8,748 bases of DNA from an uncultured Clostridia bacterium (GTDB taxonomy: Bacteria; Bacillota; Clostridia; Christensenellales; Maliibacteriaceae), in the NCBI GenBank assembly GCA_934613185.1, contig CAKTSO010000072.1:1-8748 (forward strand). The letters run 5' to 3'. The position numbers and the translations under genes are program-made. The notes under the pieces are model-generated. The model ran no database searches. It saw only the letters and a list, made by a program, of their open reading frames with translations, and was not told the DNA's origin. This document shows positions 1 through 5,625 of the stretch, one piece after another (within the stretch, counting starts at the first letter, position 1; every line of letters begins with the position of its first letter).

Positions 1-46
1 ACGCTGTGCCCTCGTTCCGAAGGGCCTGGGATACGTCGATACTCAT
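1..46 (-). CDS. DUF177 (YceD/YlbN-like) protein, N-terminal fragment
   Basis: This is the beginning of a minus-strand gene that runs off the left edge. Fifteen codons are visible from the ATG at 46, reading MSIDVSQALRNEGTA. The short peptide resembles the N-terminus of DUF177/YceD-family proteins, which typically open with a hydrophobic-Asp-Val-Ser motif followed by a Gly/Glu turn. A Shine-Dalgarno sequence GAGGTGA sits about 4 nt upstream, so the start is well supported even though the fragment is short. Position also supports the call: DUF177 genes are normally followed by rpmF (ribosomal protein L32) and in Bacillus subtilis the homologue ylbN lies next to ylbM. DUF177 proteins are linked to 23S rRNA and ribosome accumulation in some bacteria and plants. 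The family call rests on 15 residues plus context, and rpmF downstream is a prediction only. Confidence 0.6.
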   Translation of the reverse strand, partial: MSIDVSQALRNEGTA

Positions 47-62
47 GGTTCACCTCGAGGTC

Positions 63-90
63 AACGCGTTATATTATACAAAAACGCGTT
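63..90. promoter_or_regulatory. Pair of AACGCGTT palindromes around the -10 box, possible operators
   Basis: The perfect 8-bp palindrome AACGCGTT occurs twice, at 63-70 and 83-90, exactly 20 bp apart, which is close to two DNA helical turns. The distal copy extends to a perfect 12-bp palindrome AAAACGCGTTTT (81-92) and lies in the -35/-10 spacer. The proximal copy covers the predicted transcription start. Two identical symmetric sites on one face of the helix flanking a -10 box is the usual geometry of repressor operators. No known regulator is recognised from the motif; the operator role is inferred. Confidence 0.4.
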
Positions 91-101
91 TTCTTTGTCA
101 A
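73..101 (-). promoter_or_regulatory. Consensus sigma-A promoter for the DUF177 gene
   Basis: On the minus strand a perfect -35 TTGACA (101 to 96) is followed by a 17-nt spacer and a perfect -10 TATAAT (78 to 73). Transcription would begin near 66, about 20 nt before the DUF177 start codon. The -35 lies only 7 nt beyond the ackA stop codon, and no convincing terminator separates ackA from this promoter. The DUF177 gene can therefore probably be read both from here and by read-through from pta-ackA. Confidence 0.8.
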
Positions 102-107
102 TGTTTT

Positions 108-1307
108 TTATTTGCCGAAAGCCAATTCGACCGTGTCGCGCGCGATCATCAGCTCTTCGTTCGTGGGAACGACCCAGACCTGCACCTTGGCATCGTCGGG
201 GCTGATGCGTTTTTCGACGCCGCGGCAGTCGTTGAGCTCGGGATCGACCTTGATGCCCATGAACTCAAGACCCTCGGTCGTCTCAAGGCGCGCGGCCTTG
301 TCGTTCTCGCCGATGCCGCCGGTGAACAGAACGACGTCCACGCCGCCCATCACGCCGGCATACGCCGCGATGTATTTCTTGACGCGGTGAGAGAAGATCT
401 CACGCGCCCACTTGGCGCGCTGATTGCCTTCCGCGGCGGCCTTTTCCACGTCGCGCATGTCGCTGCTGACGCCGGAAACGCCCAGAAGACCGGACTTTTT
501 GTTGAGCATGGTGAGCATCTCGTCGATGTCGCAATTTTCCTCGTGCATGATCATCTGAAGCGCTGCGGGATCAATATCGCCGCTGCGCGTGCCCATCAGA
601 AGGCCTTCCAGAGGCGTCAGACCCATGGAGGTATCGACAACCTTGCCGCCGTCGACCGCCGCGATGGACGAACCGTTGCCCAGATGGCAGGTGACGATCT
701 TCAACTCGGAAGGATCTTTGCCGAGGATCTCGGCCATACGCAGGCTGACGAAACGGTGGCTCGTGCCGTGGAAGCCGTAGCGGCGAAGCTTGAGCTTCTC
801 ATAGTATTTATAATCCACGCCGTACAGATACGCCTTGGGCGGCATCGTCTGATGGAAGCCTGTATCGAAGACCGCGACCATCGGCACGCCGGGCATGACT
901 TTCATGCAGGCCTCGATGCCCATGAGGTTGGCGGGGTTATGAAGCGGGCCGAGCGGGAAGCACTCTTTGATAACTTCGATGACGTCGTCGTTGACGAGCG
1001 TGGGCGCGGAGTACTTCTCCCCCGCGTGCAGCACGCGGTGACCGACCGCGCCGATCTCCTTCATCGAAGAGATCACGCCGCAGTCTTTGTCGACCAGCGC
1101 GTCGAGGACCATCTCGATCGCCTCGGTGTGCGTGGGCATGTCGCGGACGAATTCGACCTTGTCGCGGCCGGCGGGCTGATGCGTCAGCTTCGAGCCTTCG
1201 ATGCCGATACGCTCGGCGAGGCCTTTGGCAAGAACGGACTCATTTTCCATGTCAAACAGCTGGTACTTCAGCGACGAGCTGCCTGCGTTGATGACGAGAA
1301 CTTTCAT
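108..1307 (-). CDS. ackA: Acetate kinase
   Basis: Cytoplasmic acetate kinase interconverts acetyl phosphate plus ADP with acetate plus ATP, the energy-yielding last step of acetate fermentation. The 399-residue product has the usual family length. Active-site residues known from the Methanosarcina enzyme are present at the same numbers: N7, S10 and S12 in NAGSSSLK, R91 in GHRVLHAGE, D148 in VFDTGFH, H180 in YGFHGTSH, R241 in MGTRSGDIDP and E384 in PTNEEL. The phosphate-binding segments HLGNGSS and FTGGIGEN are intact. The ATG at 1307 is preceded by AAGGAG about 10 nt upstream. It lies 30 bp downstream of pta with no promoter or terminator seen between them, so the two are almost certainly co-transcribed. 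The gene looks complete and functional. Confidence 0.97.
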   Translation of the reverse strand: MKVLVINAGSSSLKYQLFDMENESVLAKGLAERIGIEGSKLTHQPAGRDKVEFVRDMPTHTEAIEMVLDALVDKDCGVISSMKEIGAVGHRVLHAGEKYSAPTLVNDDVIEVIKECFPLGPLHNPANLMGIEACMKVMPGVPMVAVFDTGFHQTMPPKAYLYGVDYKYYEKLKLRRYGFHGTSHRFVSLRMAEILGKDPSELKIVTCHLGNGSSIAAVDGGKVVDTSMGLTPLEGLLMGTRSGDIDPAALQMIMHEENCDIDEMLTMLNKKSGLLGVSGVSSDMRDVEKAAAEGNQRAKWAREIFSHRVKKYIAAYAGVMGGVDVVLFTGGIGENDKAARLETTEGLEFMGIKVDPELNDCRGVEKRISPDDAKVQVWVVPTNEELMIARDTVELAFGK

Positions 1308-1337
1308 TCGTATATAACTCCTTGCTTTTGTTGACCG

Positions 1338-2327
1338 TTATTTCTGTGCCTGCACGGCGGTGATCGCGGCGACGCTGACGACGTCTTCCACGCTGCATCC
1401 GCGGGACAGGTCGTTGACGGGCTTCTTCAGACCCTGAAGGATCGGGCCGTACGCCTGCGCGCCGCCGAGACGCTGCACGAGCTTGTAGCCGATGTTGCCG
1501 GCCTCGAGGCACGGGAAGACGAGCACGTTGGCATGACCCGCGACGGGGCTGCCGGGGCTCTTGAGCTGACCGACCGTCTCGACCAGTGCGGCGTCCGCCT
1601 GAAGTTCGCCGTCGACGTTGAGCTCGGGCGCAAGTTCATGCACCTTCTCCGTCGCGATGCGGACTTTGTCGACCGCCTCATGCTTCGCGCTGCCCTTCGT
1701 GGAGAACGAAAGCATCGCAACGCGCGGGTCGATGCCGCACAGAACGCGTGCGGATTCGGCGGAGCTGATCGCGATCGCGGCAAGCTGATCGGAATCGGGC
1801 GCGATGTTCACGGCGCAGTCGGCGAAGACCATCAGGCCGTTGTCGCCGTACTGGGGCGTCTGCGTCTCCATGATGAAGCAGGAAGAAACCGTCGAGATGC
1901 CGGGCGCGGTTTTAATAATCTGAAGCGCGGGACGAAGTGTGTCCGCCGTGGAGCAGATCGCGCCGGCAACCATGCCGTCCGCATCGCCCATATGCACCAT
2001 CATCGTGCCGTAATACATCGTGTTGAGCATGGTCTCGGCCGCTTTTTCCGGCGTCATGCCCTTCTTTTTGCGCAGCTCATAGAACGTTTCCGCATAGGAA
2101 GCGGTCTTGTCGCTTTGTACCGGATCGATGAACGTCACGCCTTCGAGTTTCGCCTCAGGCGCAAGCGCGCGGATGTCCGCTTCTTTGCCCAGGATCACGC
2201 AGTCGGCAATGCCCTGGCTCTGGACGATGTCAACGCCGCGGATGATGCGCGGTTCGTTGCCCTCCGGGAAGACAATGCGCGTTTTCTTAGCTTTTGCCTG
2301 TTCTTTGATCCGATCAATCAATGCCAT
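1338..2327 (-). CDS. pta: Phosphate acetyltransferase (short form)
   Basis: Phosphotransacetylase converts acetyl-CoA and phosphate into acetyl phosphate and CoA, feeding acetate kinase. The product has 329 residues, matching the short single-domain class (about 320-335 residues) rather than the long enterobacterial form with an extra N-terminal domain. Diagnostic segments include IVFPEGNEPRI near the N-terminus, MVHMGDADGMVAGA in the middle, and the C-terminal PVNDLSRGCSVEDVV. The last contains S308, R309 and D315, equivalent to the catalytic S309, R310 and D316 of the Methanosarcina enzyme. The ATG at 2327 is preceded by AAAGGGGA about 11 nt upstream. It is the first gene of the pta-ackA operon and is transcribed from the divergent region shared with tmcAL. 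Confidence 0.97.
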   Translation of the reverse strand: MALIDRIKEQAKAKKTRIVFPEGNEPRIIRGVDIVQSQGIADCVILGKEADIRALAPEAKLEGVTFIDPVQSDKTASYAETFYELRKKKGMTPEKAAETMLNTMYYGTMMVHMGDADGMVAGAICSTADTLRPALQIIKTAPGISTVSSCFIMETQTPQYGDNGLMVFADCAVNIAPDSDQLAAIAISSAESARVLCGIDPRVAMLSFSTKGSAKHEAVDKVRIATEKVHELAPELNVDGELQADAALVETVGQLKSPGSPVAGHANVLVFPCLEAGNIGYKLVQRLGGAQAYGPILQGLKKPVNDLSRGCSVEDVVSVAAITAVQAQK

Positions 2328-2365
2328 GTTAAAAACGATCCCCTTTCGCTTTGACGTTTTATGCC

Positions 2366-2415
2366 TTTTCTTATGGCGTCTTTTTCATTATAATGGATTT
2401 GAATGAAATATGAAA
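2366..2415. promoter_or_regulatory. Shared divergent promoter region of pta and tmcAL
   Basis: The 107-bp gap between the two start codons contains the palindrome ATTATAAT at 2387-2394. It gives a perfect TATAAT -10 box on the plus strand (2389-2394, toward tmcAL) and another on the minus strand (2392 to 2387, toward pta). With 17-nt spacers the -35 boxes would be TTTTCT at 2366-2371 for tmcAL and TTTCAT at 2415 to 2410 for pta, both weak. Predicted starts are near 2401 and 2380. Since both promoters use the same base pairs, polymerase could occupy only one direction at a time. The -10 overlap is seen directly; use in both directions is inferred. Confidence 0.5.
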
Positions 2416-2434
2416 GGTGAAAAACGCGGATTTT

Positions 2435-3619
2435 ATGAACGCTGTGGGCATTATTTGCGAATATAACCCTCTGCACGAAGGGCACACGCGCCATATGCGC
2501 CTGGCGCGCGAGGGATCCGGCGCCGATACGCTCGTATGCGTCATGTCCGGCGCGCTCGTGCAGCGCGGGCAGCCGGCCGTGCTCGACGCCTTCACGCGCG
2601 CCGAATGGGCAATTTGCTCCGGCGCGGATCTCGTGCTTCTTCTGCCCGCGATCTACAGCTGCGCCTCTGCGGACGATTTTGCACGCGGCGGGATGCGCGT
2701 TTTAAAAGACAGCGGCATCGTCTCGTCGTTCAGTTTCGGCTGCCGCAGCGAAAACCCCGCGCCTCTTTTTTCCGCCGCGAAGCTTCTTTCCTGTCCAAGC
2801 GACGACTTTTCCGCCGCGCTTCGCAGCGCCGTTGCGCAAGGCATGGGCTATCCCGCCGCACTCGGGCTTGCGGCGAGGCGCTTTTGTCCGAACGATATCG
2901 ACCCCGCCGCGCTGGACGCCGTCTTTCAAAGCGCGAACGATACGCTCGGTATGCGTTATTTGATCGAGAACGAGGCACTCGGCGCGCATCTTCGCCCTAT
3001 TCCCGTGCATCGCCCCGCGCAAAGCGTCACGGCAAGCGACCTTCGCGCCGCGCTTTCGGGCACACTTTCAAAAGAAGAAACGCAAATAAGCGGCGTTTCC
3101 GAATTCGTCCGATCGGATTTGATTCGTAAAAAACACTGCGATCCCGCTTTTTTCGAAACGATCCTCGCCGCGCATCTTCGCCTTATGGAAAAAGACGCGC
3201 TCGATTCAATCTACGGCATGACGCCGACGCTTCGCGACGGGCTTTTTTCCGCCGCGCGGCAGTGTGTAAACGCGCAGCAGATCGAATCCTGCGTCAGCGG
3301 TCGGCACTTCACCCGCGCCCGTGTGCGGCGCGCGCTTTGGCACTGTCTTTTGGGCGTTACCGACGCGCTCGCGCAGGAAGCCAAAAAAAACACGCCGTAT
3401 CTTCGCGTGCTTGCCGTGCGCAAGGGACGGGAAGAGCTGCTCGGCGCGCTGCATCGAAATGCGCAGGCGCCCGTGTTGACAAGCGGAAAAATCGACGAAC
3501 TTTCCTCCTTTGCGCAGCAATGCGCCGCGCTCGACATGCGCGCAATGGATCTTCAGGCGATGACGCTCGACGACCCGTGCCGCGGTGCATGGTTTACAAA
3601 AAAGCTCGTCAAAATCTGA
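2435..3619 (+). CDS. tmcAL: tRNA(Met) cytidine acetate ligase, TmcAL/YlbM family
   Basis: TmcAL-family enzymes activate acetate with ATP to acetyl-AMP and transfer the acetyl group to N4 of the wobble cytidine (C34) of elongator tRNA-Met. The 394-residue product, close to the roughly 415 of Bacillus YlbM, opens with VGIICEYNPLHEGH. This holds the nucleotidyltransferase HxGH motif (H14-H17). It is followed by the family segments MSGALVQRGQPA (residues 37-48) and a GADLVLLLP stretch. The first of these has Ala where Bacillus YlbM has His, a substitution of unknown effect. I chose ATG 2435 because the family N-terminus begins there. Its AAAGGTGA ribosome site is unusually far away (14 nt), and an in-frame GTG at 2417 would add six residues but overlaps that site. 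A terminator follows at 3648. Divergent from pta. Confidence 0.88.
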   Translation: MNAVGIICEYNPLHEGHTRHMRLAREGSGADTLVCVMSGALVQRGQPAVLDAFTRAEWAICSGADLVLLLPAIYSCASADDFARGGMRVLKDSGIVSSFSFGCRSENPAPLFSAAKLLSCPSDDFSAALRSAVAQGMGYPAALGLAARRFCPNDIDPAALDAVFQSANDTLGMRYLIENEALGAHLRPIPVHRPAQSVTASDLRAALSGTLSKEETQISGVSEFVRSDLIRKKHCDPAFFETILAAHLRLMEKDALDSIYGMTPTLRDGLFSAARQCVNAQQIESCVSGRHFTRARVRRALWHCLLGVTDALAQEAKKNTPYLRVLAVRKGREELLGALHRNAQAPVLTSGKIDELSSFAQQCAALDMRAMDLQAMTLDDPCRGAWFTKKLVKI

Positions 3620-3647
3620 TTTTATGATTCAGCTCTTAATTATAATA

Positions 3648-3688
3648 AAAAGCGCCGTGCGGTCGTATTTGTGCCGCACGACGCTTTT
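3648..3688 (+). terminator. Intrinsic terminator after tmcAL
   Basis: A 15-bp stem with one C:A mismatch pairs 3648-3662 with 3674-3688, with an 11-nt loop. The stem is AAAAGCG/CGCTTTT at the base and CGTGCGG/CCGCACG at the top. It begins 28 nt after the tmcAL stop codon. On the plus strand the U tract is the base of the right arm (CTTTTATT). On the minus strand the stem is followed by TTTTTATTATAATT, so it may work in both directions. Confidence 0.8.
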
Positions 3689-3715
3689 ATTGTAAACTTT
3701 TAGTCGGTTTACAAT
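3689..3715. repeat. Perfect 9-bp inverted repeat, possible operator upstream of ylbJ
   Basis: ATTGTAAAC (3689-3697) and GTTTACAAT (3707-3715) form a perfect inverted repeat with a 9-nt centre, immediately after the tmcAL terminator and 73 bp before the ylbJ start. It is AT-rich with no U tract directly after the right arm (TTGTTT follows), so it is a poor terminator and could be a protein-binding site. The half-site TTGTAAAC is the same as that in BirA (biotin) operators, but the spacing is much too short for that. Confidence 0.45.
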
Positions 3716-3788
3716 TTGTTTCGATTTGCATACTCGTCTTGTTCGCGCCATAAAATGCCGTAGAATCCGGCTTGGGCGGTGATATCCT

Positions 3789-4730
3789 TTGAAAAAAGCG
3801 GCGCTGATCGTCATAGCGATCCTGCTTGTCTTTTTGCTGCTGTTCCCCGTCGACGCGGCGCAGGCGTGCATGTCGGGTGCTTGTGTCTTCGTTCGCAGCG
3901 TTCTACCTTCGCTTCTGCCGTTTATGATTGCCGCGGGAACGTTTTGTCGACTTGCCGCCGATTCCGCTTTTCTCGGGCGTTTTTCTCCTCTTATGGAATC
4001 GCTGTTTCGCCTCCCCGGTACCGCCGTCGTACCGTTTTTATCCGGGCTGCTATGCGGCAACCCCGTCGCCGCGCAGCAAACCGCGCAGCTTTGTCGTGAC
4101 GGCCGTCTGACGCCGCGTCAGGCGGGACACTGCGACGCCGTCTCTTCCTTCGTTTCGCCCGGCTTTTTGTTCGGCACGATCGGCACGTTATTATCGCCGC
4201 AGACGAACGCCCTGTTTCCCATCGCCGCGGGACATTACCTCGGCGCGTTTTTGACAGGCATTATCTTGTGTCGTTTGCCCAAACGAAAAAGTGAAAACTC
4301 TCTCATAAAAAAAGAACCCTCAAAGAGAGTTCGTTCGCTTTCTCCCATGCAGGCGTTCGCAGATTCCGCGGCCGCCGCTTCCCGCGCGCTGCCGATGATC
4401 GGCGTTCTATTGTGTTTTTTCGCCGTGGTACAGCAAATGATCGAAAAAACAGGTCGCATTTCTTCCGGCACACTTTCCACCGCGGCGCTGTACGCCGCCC
4501 TTGAATTGTCGGGCGGATGCGCCGCGCTGTTCACCGTTCCCGTGGCGCTGCCCCTTCGAAACGGGCTTTTAAGCGCCGCGCTGTCGTTCGGCGGGCTTTG
4601 CATTTTCTGTCAAAACGCGCTGTTCCTGCAGCCCTGCGGCGTACGAATGCGGCCACTTTTTCCAGCCCGCATTCTTCATGCGCTGATCGCGTTCGCCGTT
4701 GCCTTCGTGCTGTCCATTTTATTTGTCTGA
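3789..4730 (+). CDS. ylbJ: YlbJ-like sporulation integral membrane protein
   Basis: This is a polytopic membrane protein of 313 residues. Hydrophobic stretches lie near residues 4-20, 36-57, 72-88, 118-132, 140-157, 195-213, 225-245, 252-272 and 293-312. The segment SGLLCGNPVAAQQTAQLCRDGRLTP followed by FVSPGFLFGTIGTLL corresponds to the conserved 'SGYPxGA...L...NxxPLFxxGTVG' core of YlbJ and related nucleoside-recognition/Gate-domain proteins. In Bacillus subtilis ylbJ belongs to the mother-cell sporulation programme; its transported substrate is unknown. This protein is about 95 residues shorter than Bacillus YlbJ, so orthology is probable rather than certain. The start is TTG at 3789, chosen because GGTGAT lies 5 nt upstream and the protein then begins with a Lys-Lys-hydrophobic leader. 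A hydrophilic linker at about residues 165-185 contains an opposite-strand terminator. The 3' end overlaps the DUF134 gene by 12 bp. Confidence 0.72.
   Translation: MKKAALIVIAILLVFLLLFPVDAAQACMSGACVFVRSVLPSLLPFMIAAGTFCRLAADSAFLGRFSPLMESLFRLPGTAVVPFLSGLLCGNPVAAQQTAQLCRDGRLTPRQAGHCDAVSSFVSPGFLFGTIGTLLSPQTNALFPIAAGHYLGAFLTGIILCRLPKRKSENSLIKKEPSKRVRSLSPMQAFADSAAAASRALPMIGVLLCFFAVVQQMIEKTGRISSGTLSTAALYAALELSGGCAALFTVPVALPLRNGLLSAALSFGGLCIFCQNALFLQPCGVRMRPLFPARILHALIAFAVAFVLSILFV
4307..4332 (-). terminator. Minus-strand intrinsic terminator inside ylbJ
   Basis: Read on the minus strand, GAACTCTC (4332 to 4325) and GAGGGTTC (4321 to 4314) form an 8-bp stem with one G:T wobble and a 3-nt TTT loop, followed at once by seven T residues (4313 to 4307). 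This is a textbook factor-independent terminator, but it is embedded in the ylbJ coding sequence. The only minus-strand gene upstream without its own terminator is the DUF134 gene ending at 4719. The likely role is therefore to end a DUF134 transcript that runs about 400 nt antisense through ylbJ. Confidence 0.75.
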
Positions 4731-5075
4731 CGTATCGTCATTGCTCGATTTTCCGCACTTGCAGCCGCAATTGCAATGCGGGCCGCAGTTTTCGCAGACG
4801 CGGTAATCGCCGCCGGAAATGCGCAGTTCGCCGCCCTCGGCCAGAAAGCGCGCAATTTTCCGCCTTGCGCGGGCGTAGAGAATCTGCACTGTCGGCCTTG
4901 AGACTTCCATGCGCAGCGCACATTCGACCTGATTCAGTCGTTCCCCGTCGAGCAGACGCAGCGTTTCATATTCCTCCAGCGTCAGCACCACCGTCTCTTT
5001 GCCGCCGCCCTTTGATACGAACGACGTCACGTTCGGCATATCGCAGATCCGCTTGCTTTTTCTCGGTCTTGCCAT
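4719..5075 (-). CDS. DUF134 (UPF0251) family predicted DNA-binding protein
   Basis: The 118-residue product begins MARPRKSKRICDMPN, close to the 'PRPRKxRRVC' opening of DUF134 proteins. Residues 31-80 form a sigma-70 region 4-like helix-turn-helix: LTLEEYETLRLLD, then LNQVECALRMEVSRPTVQILYARARRKI. The segment GGELRISGGDYRV (81-93) is also family-typical. The C-terminus is cysteine-rich: C94, C97, C101, C103, C105, C107 plus H100, a probable metal-binding tail. DUF134 proteins are thought to be DNA-binding regulators, but targets are unknown. The start is ATG 5075 because GGGGAAGGTGAG lies just upstream; an in-frame ATG at 5099 would add eight residues but lies upstream of that site. It is convergent with ylbJ and overlaps it by 12 bp with no terminator between. 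Confidence 0.85.
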   Translation of the reverse strand: MARPRKSKRICDMPNVTSFVSKGGGKETVVLTLEEYETLRLLDGERLNQVECALRMEVSRPTVQILYARARRKIARFLAEGGELRISGGDYRVCENCGPHCNCGCKCGKSSNDDTSDK

Positions 5076-5101
5076 GTTCTCACCTTCCCCGTTTCCCAAT
5101 C

Positions 5102-5130
5102 ATTATACCACAGGTTTTTAGACATTGCCA
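5102..5130 (-). promoter_or_regulatory. Extended -10 promoter of the DUF134 gene
   Basis: On the minus strand TGGTATAAT (5110 to 5102) is a perfect extended -10 element (TG-n-TATAAT). At a 17-nt spacing a weak -35, TGGCAA, lies at 5130 to 5125. The predicted start is near 5095, about 20 nt before the ATG at 5075, which leaves the proposed ribosome site in the leader and supports that start over the ATG at 5099. Confidence 0.7.
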
Positions 5131-5150
5131 GTATCCGATGGTTCGACATC

Positions 5151-5189
5151 AAAAAAGGATCGACGGGATGATCCCTTCGACCCTTTTTT
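5151..5189 (-). terminator. Intrinsic terminator after yajC
   Basis: A nearly symmetric hairpin pairs 5151-5169 with 5171-5189: AAAAAAGG/CCTTTTTT, TCGA/TCGA and GGGAT/ATCCC, broken only by two single mismatches, with a very tight loop. It begins 14 nt beyond the yajC stop codon in the minus direction and the stem base supplies the U tract. The T-rich opposite arm means it could also stop plus-strand transcription. Confidence 0.85.
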
Positions 5190-5202
5190 TTGATCGTCAA
5201 TG

Positions 5203-5526
5203 TTATTTGTTGTCCGGCGCGGCTTCGCTCTCGACATCGCCGCCCACGACGCCCTTGATCGCCCAGCGCGCGATCAGAAGCTGCGTACGCTCAGCGCCAA
5301 CTTCGATCGTCACGACGTCGTCGCGCACTTCGCTGATGCGGCCGTAGATGCCGCCGATCGTGGTGATCTTATCGCCCTTTTTCAACGCGGACAGCATGTC
5401 GCGAACCTGCTTGTCGCGCTTTTTCTGCGGACGGATGATCATGAAATAGAAGACGGCCGCCAGAAGAATGATAGGCAGCACCGTGCCGATGATCTGGCTA
5501 AACGTACCTGCGGTTTCAGTAGGCAT
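5203..5526 (-). CDS. yajC: Preprotein translocase subunit YajC
   Basis: YajC is a small single-span membrane protein that associates with the SecDF part of the Sec export machinery; it is not essential where tested. The 107-residue product has a short N-terminal tail, one membrane segment at about residues 12-31 (IIGTVLPIILLAAVFYFMII), and directly after it the family hallmark RPQKKRDKQ. The soluble domain begins LKKGDKITTIGGIYGRISEV, also typical. The start is ATG 5526, with GGGAGGG about 9 nt upstream; a longer in-frame reading from 5589 lacks a ribosome site and has an untypical N-terminus. It follows tgt by 99 bp, the common tgt-yajC order, but a terminator comes next and secD/secF are absent. 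Confidence 0.95.
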   Translation of the reverse strand: MPTETAGTFSQIIGTVLPIILLAAVFYFMIIRPQKKRDKQVRDMLSALKKGDKITTIGGIYGRISEVRDDVVTIEVGAERTQLLIARWAIKGVVGGDVESEAAPDNK

Positions 5527-5593
5527 AGACAAAGACCCTCCCGATGTTTTCGATTTTTCACAAAATACAGATGCTCGCTTTCTAAGCATCTAT

Positions 5594-5622
5594 ATTATAC
5601 ACGATTGTGCACCGCAGCGCAA
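5594..5622 (-). promoter_or_regulatory. Probable yajC promoter
   Basis: In the tgt-yajC gap the minus strand has TATAAT (5599 to 5594) preceded at 17 nt by TTGCGC (5622 to 5617). The start would be near 5587, giving a leader of about 60 nt. The neighbouring 7-bp inverted repeat AGATGCT/AGCATCT (5569-5575 and 5585-5591) overlaps the predicted start. This suggests yajC can be transcribed independently of tgt. The -35 box is only a half match. Confidence 0.5.
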
Positions 5623-5625
5623 TTA

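Noticed and set aside
6..1334. A 442-codon plus-strand open frame antisense to ackA
   Set aside because: It mirrors a verified ackA with every catalytic residue intact. Long antisense frames are expected in GC-rich coding DNA, and the translation resembles no protein family known to me. The same applies to the frames opposite pta (1533-2354).
2417..2434. GTG 2417 as the tmcAL start
   Set aside because: It overlaps the only ribosome-site-like sequence and adds residues not found in the family; ATG 2435 begins the conserved N-terminus. The long spacing for ATG 2435 leaves some doubt.
3689..3715. A BirA (biotin repressor) operator
   Set aside because: The half-sites match, but BirA operators have about 14-16 nt between TTGTAAACC and GGTTTACAA, whereas here the gap is about 7, and no biotin gene is near.
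3729..3735. A sporulation sigma (SigE/SigG type) -10 box CATACTC before ylbJ
   Set aside because: The -10 is a fair partial match, but no convincing -35 is found at the right distance, so I do not list it as a promoter.
3629..4060. Minus-strand 143-codon frame opposite the start of ylbJ
   Set aside because: It extends into the tmcAL terminator and the inverted repeat, has no credible ribosome site or family resemblance, and the ylbJ frame explains the region better.
5569..5591. The 7-bp inverted repeat AGATGCT/AGCATCT as a terminator between tgt and yajC
   Set aside because: It has no U tract on the minus strand and overlaps the predicted yajC transcription start, so termination of tgt there is not supported.
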